Of a stretch of 64,000 nt of DNA, positions 1-12,318 are shown in pieces. Position numbers and translations under genes: made by a program. The stretch spans positions 7,352,493-7,416,492 of the forward strand of contig OU696587.1 of the NCBI GenBank assembly GCA_916048095.2. The letters are read 5' to 3'. The stretch is from Sacculina carcini. Lineage: Eukaryota > Arthropoda > Thecostraca > Sacculinidae. Under the pieces are notes generated by a model. That model was not told the origin of the DNA, made no database searches, and saw nothing but the letters and a program-made list of their open reading frames with translations. Within the stretch, counting starts at the first letter, position 1, and every line of letters starts with the position of its first letter.

Positions 1-353
1 GTATCCTAAGTGTTACCTAAGTGTTACCTAAGTGTTACCTAAGTGTTACCCAAGTGTTACCTAAGTGTTACCCAAGTGTTACCTAAGTGTGCCCTAAGTG
101 TGCCCTAAGTGTTACCTAAGTGTGCCCTAAGTGTTACCTAAGTGTGCCCTAACTGTTACCTAAGTGTTACCTAAGTGTTACCTAAGTGTGCCCTAAGTGT
201 TACCTAAGTGTGCCCTAAGTGTTACCTAAGTGTGCCCTAACTGTTACCTAAGTGTGCCCTAACTGTTACCTAAGTGTTACCTAAGTGTTACCTAAGTGTG
301 CCCTAAGTGTTACCTAAGTGTGCCCTAACTGTTACCTAAGTGTGCCCTAAGTG

Positions 354-419
354 TTACTTAAGTGTTACCTAAGTGTGCCCTAACTGTTACCTACGTGTGC
401 CCTAAGTGTAGCCTAAGTG
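354..419. repeat. Landmark cluster (type copy): CTTAAG, CTAACTG, CTACGTG, TAGCC
   Basis: Six consecutive monomers form a recognisable landmark: TTACTTAAGTG, an A-type, a CTAACTG variant of the G-type, TTACCTACGTG, a G-type, then TAGCCTAAGTG. I place 24 full copies. The T of TACG in each lies at 392, 1371, 2086, 3065, 6024, 6981, 7707, 8686, 16573, 19488, 23136, 24511, 26392, 27250, 28130, 30825, 31683, 32541, 33421, 36116, 36974, 38855, 58591 and 62441. A partial copy without CTTAAG is at 23884. Spacings are whole multiples of 11 bp except across the three register breaks, and they recur (979, 858, 880, 2695, 1881 bp), so the landmark reveals the higher-order repeats. The CTACGTG unit supplies almost all CpG dinucleotides in the window. 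Confidence 0.95.
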
Positions 420-1332
420 TATCCTAAGTGTTACCTAAGTGTTACCTAAGTGTTACCTAAGTGTTACCCAAGTGTTACCTAAGTGTTACCCAAGTGTTAC
501 CTAAGTGTGCCCTAAGTGTGCCCTAAGTGTTACCTAAGTGTGCCCTAAGTGTTACCTAAGTGTGCCCTAAGTGTTACCTAAGTGTGCCCTAAGTGTTACC
601 TAAGTGTGCCCTAAGTGTGCCCTAAGTGTTACCTAAGTGTGCCCTAAGTGTTACCTAAGTGTGCCCTAAGTGTTACCTAAGTGTGCCCTAAGTGTTACCT
701 AAGTGTGCCCTAAGTGTTACCTAAGTGTGCCCTAAGTGTTACCTAAGTGTGCCCTAAGTGTTACCTAAGTGTGCCCTAAGTGTGCCCTAAGTGTGCCCTA
801 AGTGTTACCTAAGTGTGCCCTAACTGTTACCTAAGTGTTACCTAAGTGTTACCTAAGTGTTACCTAAGTGTTACCTAAGTGTGCCCTAAGTGTTACCTAA
901 GTGTGCCCTAAGTGTTACCTAAGTGTGCCCTAAGTGTTACCTAAGTGTGCCCTAACTGCTACCTAAGTGTGCCCTAAGTGTTACCTAAGTGTTACCTAAG
1001 TGTGCCCTAACTGTTACCTAAGTGTGCCCTAACTGTTACCTAAGTGTGCCCTAAGTGTGCCCTAACTGTTACCTAAGTGTGCCCTAAGTGTTACCTAAGT
1101 GTTACCTAAGTGTTACCTAAGTGTGCCCTAAGTGTGCCCTAACTGTTACCTAAGTGTGCCCTAAGTGTTACCTAAGTGTTACCTATGTGTGCCCTAACTG
1201 TTACCTAAGTGTGCCCTAACTGTTACCTAAGTGTGCCCTAACTGTTACCTAAGTGTTACCTAAGTGTTACCTAAGTGTGCCCTAAGTGTTACCTAAGTGT
1301 GCCCTAACTGTTACCTAAGTGTGCCCTAAGTG
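354..1332. repeat. 979-bp cassette (89 units), zone A copy 1
   Basis: This runs from one landmark cluster to the next. After TAGCC comes a TATCC unit, four A-types, TTACCCAAGTG, then mostly alternating G/A units, including a TGCTACC-like variant (CTAACTGCTACC near 955) and a CTATGTG unit near 1,192. The copy at 2,048-3,026 has the same length and marker order. Confidence 0.85.
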
Positions 1333-2047
1333 TTACTTAAGTGTTACCTAAGTGTGCCCTAACTGTTACCTACGTGTGCCCTAAGTGTAGCCTAAGTGTT
1401 ACCTAAGTGTTACCTAAGTGTTACCTAAGTGTTACCTAAGTGTACCCTAAGTGTACCCTAAGTGTTACCTAAGTGTTACCTAAGTGTTACCTAAGTGTTA
1501 CCTAATTGTGCCCTAAGTGTGCCCTAAGTGTGCCCTAAGTGTTACCCAAGTGTGCCCTAAGTGTTACCTAAGTGTGCCCTAAGTGTTACCTAACTGTGCC
1601 CCAACTGTTACCCAAGTGTTACCTAAGTGTTACCTAAGTGTGCCCTAAGTGTTACCTAACTGTTACCTAAGTGTTACCTAAGTGTTACCTAAGTGTGCCC
1701 TAAGTGTGCCCTAAGTGTTACCTAAGTGTTACCTAAGTGTGCCCTAAGTGTGCCCTAAGTGTTACCTAAGTGTGCCCTAAGTGTTACCTAAGTGTGCCCT
1801 AAGTGTTACCTAAGTGTGCCCTAAGTGTTACCTAAGTGTGCCCTAACTGTTACCTAAGTGTGCCCTAACTGTTACCTAAGTGTTACCTAAGTGTTACCTA
1901 AGTGTGCCCTAAGTGTTACCTAAGTGTGCCCTAACTGTTACCTAAGTGTGCCCTAACTGTTACCTAAGTGTTACCTAAGTGTTACCTAAGTGTGCCCTAA
2001 GTGTTACCTAAGTGTGCCCTAACTGTTACCTAAGTGTGCCCTAAGTG

Positions 2048-3026
2048 TTACTTAAGTGTTACCTAAGTGTGCCCTAACTGTTACCTACGTGTGCCCTAAG
2101 TGTAGCCTAAGTGTATCCTAAGTGTTACCTAAGTGTTACCTAAGTGTTACCTAAGTGTTACCCAAGTGTTACCTAAGTGTTACCCAAGTGTTACCTAAGT
2201 GTGCCCTAAGTGTGCCCTAAGTGTTACCTAAGTGTGCCCTAAGTGTTACCTAAGTGTGCCCTAAGTGTTACCTAAGTGTGCCCTAAGTGTTACCTAAGTG
2301 TGCCCTAAGTGTGCCCTAAGTGTTACCTAAGTGTGCCCTAAGTGTTACCTAAGTGTGCCCTAAGTGTTACCTAAGTGTGCCCTAAGTGTTACCTAAGTGT
2401 GCCCTAAGTGTTACCTAAGTGTGCCCTAAGTGTTACCTAAGTGTGCCCTAAGTGTTACCTAAGTGTGCCCTAAGTGTGCCCTAAGTGTGCCCTAAGTGTT
2501 ACCTAAGTGTGCCCTAACTGTTACCTAAGTGTTACCTAAGTGTTACCTAAGTGTTACCTAAGTGTTACCTAAGTGTGCCCTAAGTGTTACCTAAGTGTGC
2601 CCTAAGTGTTACCTAAGTGTGCCCTAAGTGTTACCTAAGTGTGCCCTAACTGCTACCTAAGTGTGCCCTAAGTGTTACCTAAGTGTTACCTAAGTGTGCC
2701 CTAACTGTTACCTAAGTGTGCCCTAACTGTTACCTAAGTGTGCCCTAAGTGTGCCCTAACTGTTACCTAAGTGTGCCCTAAGTGTTACCTAAGTGTTACC
2801 TAAGTGTTACCTAAGTGTGCCCTAAGTGTGCCCTAACTGTTACCTAAGTGTGCCCTAAGTGTTACCTAAGTGTTACCTATGTGTGCCCTAACTGTTACCT
2901 AAGTGTGCCCTAACTGTTACCTAAGTGTGCCCTAACTGTTACCTAAGTGTTACCTAAGTGTTACCTAAGTGTGCCCTAAGTGTTACCTAAGTGTGCCCTA
3001 ACTGTTACCTAAGTGTGCCCTAAGTG
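2048..3026. repeat. 979-bp cassette (89 units), zone A copy 2
   Basis: It has the same length and marker order as 354-1332, offset 1,694 bp (154 units). It carries TAGCC then TATCC at its left, the CTAACTGCTACC variant near 2,645 and CTATGTG near 2,881. Confidence 0.85.
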
Positions 3027-3463
3027 TTACTTAAGTGTTACCTAAGTGTGCCCTAACTGTTACCTACGTGTGCCCTAAGTGTAGCCTAAGTGTTACCTAA
3101 GTGTTACCTAAGTGTTACCTAAGTGTTACCTAAGTGTACCCTAAGTGTACCCTAAGTGTTACCTAAGTGTTACCTAAGTGTTACCTAAGTGTTACCTAAT
3201 TGTGCCCTAAGTGTGCCCTAAGTGTGCCCTAAGTGTTACCCAAGTGTGCCCTAAGTGTTACCTAAGTGTGCCCTAAGTGTTACCTAACTGTGCCCCAACT
3301 GTTACCCAAGTGTTACCTAAGTGTTACCTAAGTGTGCCCTAAGTGTTACCTAACTGTTACCTAAGTGTTACCTAAGTGTTACCTAAGTGTGCCCTAAGTG
3401 TGCCCTAAGTGTTACCTAAGTGTTACCTAAGTGTGCCCTAAGTGTGCCCTAAGTGTTACCTAA

Positions 3464-5135
3464 GTATGCCCTAAGTGTTGCCTAAGTGTGCCCTAAGTGT
3501 GCCCTAAGTGTTACCTAAGTGTGCCCTAAGTGTTACCCAAGTGTGCCCTAAGTGTTACCTAACTGTGCCCCAACTGTTACCTAAGTGTTACCTAAGTGTT
3601 ACCTAAGTGTGCCCTAAGTGTTACCTAAGTGTGCCCTAAGTGTTACCTAAGTGTGCCCTAAGTGTTACCTAAGTGTGCCCTAAGTGTTACCTAAGTGTGC
3701 CCTAAGTGTTACCTAAGTGTGCCCTAAGTGTTACCTAAGTGTGCCCTAACTGTTACCTAAGTGTGCCCTAAGTGTTACCTAAGTGTTACCTAAGTGTGCC
3801 CTAACTGTTACCTAAGTGTGCCCTAACTGTTACCTAAGTGTGCCCTAAGTGTGCCCTAACTGTTACCTAAGTGTGCCCTAAGTGTTACCTAAGTGTGCCC
3901 TAAGTGTTACCTAAGTGTTACCTAAGTGTGCCCTAAGTGTGCCCTAAGTGTTACCTAAGTGTTACCTAAGTGTGCCCTAAGTGTTACCTAAGTGTTACCT
4001 AAGTGTGCCCTAAGTGTTACCTAAGTGTGCCCTAAGTGTTACCTAAGTGTGCCCTAAGTGTTACCTAAGTGTGCCCTAAGTGTTACCTAAGTGTGCCCTA
4101 AGTGTTACCTAAGTGTTACCTAAGTGTTACCTAAGTGTTACCCAAGTGTTACCTAAGTGTTACCTAAGTGTTACCTAAGTGTTACCTAAGTGTTACCCAA
4201 GTGTTACCTAAGTGTGCCCTAAGTGTGCCCTAAGTGTTACCTAAGTGTGCCCTAAGTGTTACCTAAGTGTGCCCTAAGTGTTACCTAAGTGTGCCCTAAG
4301 TGTTACCTAAGTATGCCCTAAGTGTTGCCTAAGTGTGCCCTAAGTGTTACCTAAGTGTGCCCTAAGTGTGCCCTAAGTGTTACCTAAGTGTGCCCTAAGT
4401 GTTACCCAAGTGTGCCCTAAGTGTTACCTAAGTGTATCCTAAGTGTTACCTAAGTGTTACCTAAGTGTTACCTAAGTGTTACCCAAGTGTTACCTAAGTG
4501 TTACCCAAGTGTTACCTAAGTGTGCCCTAAGTGTGCCCTAACTGTTACCTAAGTGTGCCCTAAGTGTTACCTAAGTGTGCCCTAAGTGTTACCTAAGTGT
4601 GCCCTAAGTGTTACCTAAGTGTGCCCTAAGTGTTACCTAAGTGTGCCCTAACTGTTACCTAAGTGTGCCCTAACTGTTACCTAAGTGTGCCCTAAGTGTG
4701 CCCTAACTGTTACCTAAGTGTGCCCTAAGTGTTACCTAAGTGTGCCCTAAGTGTTACCTAAGTGTTACCTAAGTGTGCCCTAAGTGTGCCCTAAGTGTTA
4801 CCTAAGTGTTACCTAAGTGTGCCCTAAGTGTTACCTAAGTGTTACCTAAGTGTGCCCTAAGTGTTACCTAAGTGTGCCCTAAGTGTTACCTAAGTGTGCC
4901 CTAAGTGTTACCTAAGTGTGCCCTAAGTGTTACCTAAGTGTGCCCTAAGTGTTACCTAAGTGTTACCTAAGTGTTACCTAAGTGTTACCTAAGTGTTACC
5001 CAAGTGTTACCTAAGTGTGCCCTAAGTGTGCCCTAAGTGTTACCTAAGTGTGCCCTAAGTGTTACCTAAGTGTGCCCTAAGTGTTACCTAAGTGTGCCCT
5101 AAGTGTTACCTAAGTATGCCCTAAGTGTTGCCTAA
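3464..5135. repeat. GTATGCC/TTGCC marker series, 847- and 803-bp spacing
   Basis: An A-type unit ending in A, not G (so the junction reads GTATGCC), is followed by a G-type and then TTGCCTAAGTG. The trio occurs at 3464, 4311 and 5114, spaced 77 and 73 units, and defines a second sub-repeat independent of the CTACGTG landmark. Further copies across the window start at 9052, 9899, 11186, 12319, 12671, 14816, 15168, 17742, 18083, 20675, 21720, 24976, 27715, 29409, 33006, 34700, 37439, 41333, 43841, 45371, 46427, 50728, 52379, 53490, 54128, 55250, 55932, 56526, 57285, 59078, 60211 and 60970. Confidence 0.85.
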
Positions 5136-5754
5136 GTGTGCCCTAAGTGTTACCTAAGTGTGCCCTAAGTGTGCCCTAAGTGTTACCTAAGTGTGCCCTA
5201 AGTGTTACCCAAGTGTGCCCTAAGTGTTACCTAAGTGTATCCTAAGTGTTACCTAAGTGTTACCTAAGTGTTACCTAAGTGTTACCCAAGTGTTACCTAA
5301 GTGTTACCCAAGTGTTACCTAAGTGTGCCCTAAGTGTGCCCTAAGTGTTACCTAAGTGTGCCCTAAGTGTTACCTAAGTGTGCCCTAAGTGTTACCTAAG
5401 TGTGCCCTAAGTGTGCCCTAAGTGTTACCTAAGTGTGCCCTAAGTGTTACCTAAGTGTGCCCTAAGTGTTACCTAAGTGTGCCCTAAGTGTTACCTAAGT
5501 GTGCCCTAAGTGTTACCTAAGTGTGCCCTAAGTGTTACCTAAGTGTGCCCTAAGTGTTACCTAAGTGTGCCCTAAGTGTGCCCTAAGTGTGCCCTAAGTG
5601 TTACCTAAGTGTGCCCTAACTGTTACCTAAGTGTTACCTAAGTGTTACCTAAGTGTTACCTAAGTGTTACCTAAGTGTGCCCTAAGTGTTACCTAAGTGT
5701 GCCCTAAGTGTGCCCTAAGTGTTACCTAAGTGTGCCCTAAGTGTTACCTAAGTG

Positions 5755-5765
5755 TGCGCTAACTG
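5755..5765. other. Singleton monomer with CpG (TGCGCTAACTG)
   Basis: A C-to-G change at position 4 of a G-type/CTAACTG unit. This is the only CpG I found outside the CTACGTG units, and it can serve as a unique mapping anchor. Confidence 0.9.
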
Positions 5766-5985
5766 TTACCTAAGTGTGCCCTAACTGTTACCTAAGTGTT
5801 ACCTAAGTGTTACCTAAGTGTGCCCTAAGTGTTACCTAAGTGTGCCCTAAGTGTTACCTAAGTGTGCCCTAACTGTTACCTAAGTGTGCCCTAACTGTTA
5901 CCTAAGTGTTACCTAAGTGTTACCTAAGTGTGCCCTAAGTGTTACCTAAGTGTGCCCTAACTGTTACCTAAGTGTGCCCTAAGTG

Positions 5986-6942
5986 TTACTTAAGTGTTAC
6001 CTAAGTGTGCCCTAACTGTTACCTACGTGTGCCCTAAGTGTAGCCTAAGTGTATCCTAAGTGTTACCTAAGTGTTACCTAAGTGTTACCTAAGTGTTACC
6101 CAAGTGTTACCTAAGTGTTACCCAAGTGTTACCTAAGTGTGCCCTAAGTGTGCCCTAAGTGTTACCTAAGTGTGCCCTAAGTGTTACCTAAGTGTGCCCT
6201 AAGTGTTACCTAAGTGTGCCCTAAGTGTTACCTAAGTGAGCCCTAAGTGTGCCCTAAGTGTTACCTAAGTGTGCCCTAAGTGTTACCTAAGTGTGCCCTA
6301 AGTGTTACCTAAGTGTGCCCTAAGTGTTACCTAAGTGTGCCCTAAGTGTTACCTAAGTGTGCCCTAAGTGTTACCTAAGTGTGCCCTAAGTGTTACCTAA
6401 GTGTGCCCTAAGTGTGCCCTAAGTGTGCCCTAAGTGTTACCTAAGTGTGCCCTAACTGTTACCTAAGTGTTACCTAAGTGTTACCTAAGTGTTACCTAAG
6501 TGTTACCTAAGTGTGCCCTAAGTGTTACCTAAGTGTGCCCTAAGTGTTACCTAAGTGTGCCCTAAGTGTTACCTAAGTGTGCCCTAACTGCTACCTAAGT
6601 GTGCCCTAAGTGTTACCTAAGTGTTACCTAAGTGTGCCCTAACTGTTACCTAAGTGTGCCCTAACTGTTACCTAAGTGTGCCCTAAGTGTGCCCTAACTG
6701 TTACCTAAGTGTGCCCTAAGTGTTACCTAAGTGTGCCCTAAGTGTGCCCTAACTGTTACCTAAGTGTGCCCTAAGTGTTACCTAAGTGTTACCTATGTGT
6801 GCCCTAACTGTTACCTAAGTGTGCCCTAACTGTTACCTAAGTGTGCCCTAACTGTTACCTAAGTGTTACCTAAGTGTTACCTAAGTGTGCCCTAAGTGTT
6901 ACCTAAGTGTGCCCTAACTGTTACCTAAGTGTGCCCTAAGTG
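5986..6942. repeat. 957-bp cassette (87 units), zone A copy 3
   Basis: It is two units shorter than its siblings. TAGCC then TATCC follow the landmark. It carries a private first-base change (AGCCCTAAGTG at 6239) and the CTAACTGCTACC variant near 6,590. The lost units appear to lie near 6,730-6,760, where the sibling copies have extra A-type units. Confidence 0.8.
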
Positions 6943-7668
6943 TTACTTAAGTGTTACCTAAGTGTGCCCTAACTGTTACCTACGTGTGCCCTAAGTGTAG
7001 CCTAAGTGTTACCTAAGTGTTACCTAAGTGTTACCTAAGTGTTACCTAAGTGTACCCTAAGTGTACCCTAAGTGTTACCTAAGTGTTACCTAAGTGTTAC
7101 CTAAGTGTTACCTAATTGTGCCCTAAGTGTGCCCTAAGTGTGCCCTAAGTGTTACCCAAGTGTGCCCTAAGTGTTACCTAAGTGTGCCCTAAGTGTTACC
7201 TAACTGTGCCCCAACTGTTACCCAAGTGTTACCTAAGTGTTACCTAAGTGTGCCCTAAGTGTTACCTAACTGTTACCTAAGTGTTACCTAAGTGTTACCT
7301 AAGTGTGCCCTAAGTGTGCCCTAAGTGTTACCTAAGTGTTACCTAAGTGTGCCCTAAGTGTTACCTAAGTGTGCCCTAAGTGTTACCTAAGTGTGCCCTA
7401 AGTGTTACCTAAGTGTGCCCTAAGTGTTACCTAAGTGTGCCCTAACTGTTACCTAAGTGTGCCCTAACTGTTACCTAAGTGTTACCTAAGTGTTACCTAA
7501 GTGTGCCCTAAGTGTTACCTAAGTGTGCCCTAAGTGTTACCTAAGTGTGCCCTAACTGTTACCTAAGTGTGCCCTAACTGTTACCTAAGTGTTACCTAAG
7601 TGTTACCTAAGTGTGCCCTAAGTGTTACCTAAGTGTGCCCTAACTGTTACCTAAGTGTGCCCTAAGTG

Positions 7669-8647
7669 TTACTTAAGTGTTACCTAAGTGTGCCCTAACT
7701 GTTACCTACGTGTGCCCTAAGTGTAGCCTAAGTGTAGCCTAAGTGTTACCTAAGTGTTACCTAAGTGTTACCTAAGTGTTACCCAAGTGTTACCTAAGTG
7801 TTACCCAAGTGTTACCTAAGTGTGCCCTAAGTGTGCCCTAAGTGTTACCTAAGTGTGCCCTAAGTGTTACCTAAGTGTGCCCTAAGTGTTACCTAAGTGT
7901 GCCCTAAGTGTTACCTAAGTGTGCCCTAAGTGTGCCCTAAGTGTTACCTAAGTGTGCCCTAAGTGTTACCTAAGTGTGCCCTAAGTGTTACCTAAGTGTG
8001 CCCTAAGTGTTACCTAAGTGTGCCCTAAGTGTTACCTAAGTGTGCCCTAAGTGTTACCTAAGTGTGCCCTAAGTGTTACCTAAGTGTGCCCTAAGTGTGC
8101 CCTAAGTGTGCCCTAAGTGTTACCTAAGTGTGCCCTAACTGTTACCTAAGTGTTACCTAAGTGTTACCTAAGTGTTACCTAAGTGTTACCTAAGTGTGCC
8201 CTAAGTGTTACCTAAGTGTGCCCTAAGTGTTACCTAAGTGTGCCCTAAGTGTTACCTAAGTGTGCCCTAACTGCTACCTAAGTGTGCCCTAAGTGTTACC
8301 TAAGTGTTACCTAAGTGTGCCCTAACTGTTACCTAAGTGTGCCCTAACTGTTACCTAAGTGTGCCCTAAGTGTGCCCTAACTGTTACCTAAGTGTGCCCT
8401 AAGTGTTACCTAAGTGTTACCTAAGTGTTACCTAAGTGTGCCCTAAGTGTGCCCTAACTGTTACCTAAGTGTGCCCTAAGTGTTACCTAAGTGTTACCTA
8501 TGTGTGCCCTAACTGTTACCTAAGTGTGCCCTAACTGTTACCTAAGTGTGCCCTAACTGTTACCTAAGTGTTACCTAAGTGTTACCTAAGTGTGCCCTAA
8601 GTGTTACCTAAGTGTGCCCTAACTGTTACCTAAGTGTGCCCTAAGTG
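7669..8647. repeat. 979-bp cassette (89 units), zone A copy 4
   Basis: It matches the other cassettes in length and order, but the unit after TAGCC is a second TAGCC where copies 1-3 have TATCC (near 7,725-7,740). The rest follows the family, including CTAACTGCTACC near 8,275 and CTATGTG near 8,499. Confidence 0.8.
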
Positions 8648-10780
8648 TTACTTAAGTGTTACCTAAGTGTGCCCTAACTGTTACCTACGTGTGCCCTAAG
8701 TGTAGCCTAAGTGTTACCTAAGTGTTACCTAAGTGTTACCTAAGTGTTACCTAAGTGTACCCTAAGTGTACCCTAAGTGTTACCTAAGTGTTACCTAAGT
8801 GTTACCTAAGTGTTACCTAATTGTGCCCTAAGTGTGCCCTAAGTGTGCCCTAAGTGTGCCCTAAGTGTTACCCAAGTGTGCCCTAAGTGTTACCTAAGTG
8901 TGCCCTAAGTGTTACCTAACTGTGCCCCAACTGTTACCCAAGTGTTACCTAAGTGTTACCTAAGTGTGCCCTAAGTGTTACCTAACTGTTACCTAAGTGT
9001 TACCTAAGTGTTACCTAAGTGTGCCCTAAGTGTGCCCTAAGTGTTACCTAAGTATGCCCTAAGTGTTGCCTAAGTGTGCCCTAAGTGTGCCCTAAGTGTT
9101 ACCTAAGTGTGCCCTAAGTGTTACCCAAGTGTGCCCTAAGTGTTACCTAACTGTGCCCCAACTGTTACCTAAGTGTTACCTAAGTGTTACCTAAGTGTGC
9201 CCTAAGTGTTACCTAAGTGTGCCCTAAGTGTTACCTAAGTGTGCCCTAAGTGTTACCTAAGTGTGCCCTAAGTGTTACCTAAGTGTGCCCTAAGTGTTAC
9301 CTAAGTGTGCCCTAAGTGTTACCTAAGTGTGCCCTAACTGTTACCTAAGTGTGCCCTAAGTGTTACCTAAGTGTTACCTAAGTGTGCCCTAACTGTTACC
9401 TAAGTGTGCCCTAACTGTTACCTAAGTGTGCCCTAAGTGTGCCCTAACTGTTACCTAAGTGTGCCCTAAGTGTTACCTAAGTGTGCCCTAAGTGTTACCT
9501 AAGTGTTACCTAAGTGTGCCCTAAGTGTGCCCTAAGTGTTACCTAAGTGTTACCTAAGTGTGCCCTAAGTGTTACCTAAGTGTTACCTAAGTGTGCCCTA
9601 AGTGTTACCTAAGTGTGCCCTAAGTGTTACCTAAGTGTGCCCTAAGTGTTACCTAAGTGTGCCCTAAGTGTTACCTAAGTGTGCCCTAAGTGTTACCTAA
9701 GTGTTACCTAAGTGTTACCTAAGTGTTACCCAAGTGTTACCTAAGTGTTACCTAAGTGTTACCTAAGTGTTACCTAAGTGTTACCCAAGTGTTACCTAAG
9801 TGTGCCCTAAGTGTGCCCTAAGTGTTACCTAAGTGTGCCCTAAGTGTTACCTAAGTGTGCCCTAAGTGTTACCTAAGTGTGCCCTAAGTGTTACCTAAGT
9901 ATGCCCTAAGTGTTGCCTAAGTGTGCCCTGAGTGTTACCTAAGTGTGCCCTAAGTGTGCCCTAAGTGTTACCTAAGTGTGCCCTAAGTGTTACCCAAGTG
10001 TGCCCTAAGTGTTACCTAAGTGTATCCTAAGTGTTACCTAAGTGTTACCTAAGTGTTACCTAAGTGTTACCCAAGTGTTACCTAAGTGTTACCCAAGTGT
10101 TACCTAAGTGTGCCCTAAGTGTGCCCTAAGTGTTACCTAAGTGTGCCCTAAGTGTTACCTAAGTGTGCCCTAAGTGTTACCTAAGTGTGCCCTAAGTGTG
10201 CCCTAAGTGTTACCTAAGTGTGCCCTAAGTGTTACCTAAGTGTGCCCTAAGTGTTACCTAAGTGTGCCCTAAGTGTTACCTAAGTGTGCCCTAAGTGTTA
10301 CCTAAGTGTGCCCTAAGTGTTACCTAAGTGTGCCCTAAGTGTTACCTAAGTGTGCCCTAAGTGTGCCCTAAGTGTGCCCTAAGTGTTACCTAAGTGTGCC
10401 CTAAGTGTTACCTAAGTGTTACCTAAGTGTTACCTAAGTGTGCCCTAAGTGTTACCTAAGTGTGCCCTAAGTGTTACCTAAGTGTGCCCTAAGTGTTACC
10501 TAACTGTGCCCCAACTGTTACCCAAGTGTTACCTAAGTGTTACCTAAGTGTGCCCTAAGTGTTACCTAAGTGTGCCCTAAGTGTTACCTAAGTGTTACCT
10601 AAGTGTGCCCTAAGTGTGCCCTAAGTGTTACCTAACTGTTACCTAAGTGTGCCCTAAGTGTGCCCTAAGTGTTACCTAAGTGTGCCCTAAGTGTTACCTA
10701 AGTGTGCCCTAAGTGTTACCTAAGTGTGCCCTAAGTGTTACCTAAGTGTGCCCTAAGTGTTACCTAAGTGTGCCCTAAGT

Positions 10781-10921
10781 GTTACCTAAGTGTTACCTAA
10801 GTGTTACCTAAGTGTTACCTAAGTGTTACCTAAGTGTTACCTAAGTGTTACCTAAGTGTTACCTAAGTGTTACCTAAGTGTGCCCTAACTGTTACCTACG
10901 TGTGCCCTATATGTTACCTAA
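10781..10921. repeat. Boundary motif: A-type run, CTACGTG, CTATATG
   Basis: A run of about ten A-type units is followed by a CTAACTG unit, TTACCTACGTG (TACG at 10897) and TGCCCTATATG. It replaces the usual landmark context: no CTTAAG before, no TAGCC after. Related junctions occur at 20386, 39515 and 63057, the last two where the diverged family begins. About 480 bp from here to near 11,350 match 20,360-20,840 at offset 9,489 (TACG 10897/20386, GTATGCC 11186/20675, TATCC 11309/20798). Confidence 0.85.
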
Positions 10922-12318
10922 GTGTTACCTAAGTGTTACCTAAGTGTTACCTAAGTGTGCCCTAACTGTTACCTAAGTGTGCCCTAAGTGTTACCTAAGT
11001 GTGCCCTAAGTGTTACCCAAGTGTTACCTAAGTGTTACCTAAGTGTTACCTAAGTGTTACCTAAGTGTTACCCAAGTGTTACCTAAGTGTGCCCTAAGTG
11101 TGCCCTAAGTGTTACCTAAGTGTGCCCTAAGTGTTACCTAAGTGTGCCCTAAGTGTTACCTAAGTGTGCCCTAAGTGTTACCTAAGTATGCCCTAAGTGT
11201 TGCCTAAGTGTGCCCTAAGTGTTACCTAAGTGTGCCCTAAGTGTGCCCTAAGTGTTACCTAAGTGTGCCCTAAGTGTTACCCAAGTGTGCCCTAAGTGTT
11301 ACCTAAGTGTATCCTAAGTGTTACCTAAGTGTTACCTAAGTGTTACCTAAGTGTTACCCAAGTGTTACCTAACTGTGCCCCAACTGTTACCCAAGTGTTA
11401 CCTAAGTGTTACCTAAGTGTGCCCTAAGTGTTACCTAAGTGTGCCCTAAGTGTTACCTAAGTGTTACCTAAGTGTGCCCTAAGTGTGCCCTAAGTGTTAC
11501 CTAACTGTTACCTAAGTGTGCCCTAAGTGTGCCCTAAGTGTTACCTAAGTGTGCCCTAAGTGTTACCTAAGTGTGCCCTAAGTGTTACCTAAGTGTGCCC
11601 TAAGTGTTACCTAAGTGTGCCCTAACTGTTACCTAAGTGTGCCCTAAGTGTTACCTAAGTGTTACCTAAGTGTGCCCTAACTGTTACCTAAGTGTGCCCT
11701 AACTGTTACCTAAGTGTGCCCTAAGTGTGCCCTAACTGTTACCTAAGTGTGCCCTAAGTGTTACCTAAGTGTGCCCTAAGTGTTACCTAAGTGTTACCTA
11801 AGTGTGCCCTAACTGTTACCTAAGTGTGCCCTAACTGTTACCTAAGTGTGCCCTAAGTGTTACCTAAGTGTTACCTAAGTGTGCCCTAAGTGTTACCTAA
11901 GTGTGCCCTAAGTGTGCCCTAAGTGTTACCTAAGTGTGCCCTAAGTGTTACCTAAGTGTGCCCTAAGTGTTACCTAAGTGTGCCCTAAGTGTTACCTAAG
12001 TGTGCCCTAAGTGTTACCTAAGTGTGCCCTAAGTGTGCCCTAAGTGTGCCCTAACTGTTACCTAAGTGTGCCCTAACTGTTACCTAAGTGTGCCCTAAGT
12101 GTTACCTAAGTGTTACCTAAGTGTGCCCTAACTGTTACCTAAGTGTGCCCTAACTGTTACCTAAGTGTTACCTAAGTGTTACCTAAGTGTTACCTAAGTG
12201 TTACCCAAGTGTTACCTAAGTGTGCCCTAAGTGTGCCCTAAGTGTTACCTAAGTGTGCCCTAAGTGTTACCTAAGTGTGCCCTAAGTGTTACCTAAGTGT
12301 GCCCTAAGTGTTACCTAA

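Larger units (their letters stand above)
1..10030. repeat. Array zone A: HOR domain with offset near 5.6 kb
   Basis: Landmarks at 392, 1371, 2086 and 3065 (spacings 979, 715, 979) are matched by 6024, 6981, 7707 and 8686 (957, 726, 979), an offset of 5,616 to 5,632 bp. The GTATGCC/TTGCC marker pairs at 3464 and 4311 match those at 9052 and 9899, both 847 bp apart, at offset 5,588. Another such marker lies at 5114. The slightly different offsets are one- to four-unit gains and losses after duplication. A zone-specific trait is CTATGTG followed by a CTAACTG-type G unit (near 1,192, 2,881, 6,795 and 8,499). The right edge, near the TATCC marker at 10,022, is approximate. Confidence 0.85.

Noticed and set aside
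392-397. E-box, G-box or hypoxia-type ACGTG element in CTACGTG units
   Set aside because: The core ACGTG is present 29 times, but as a single-base variant of the satellite monomer, without a promoter or gene. Regulatory function is not supported.
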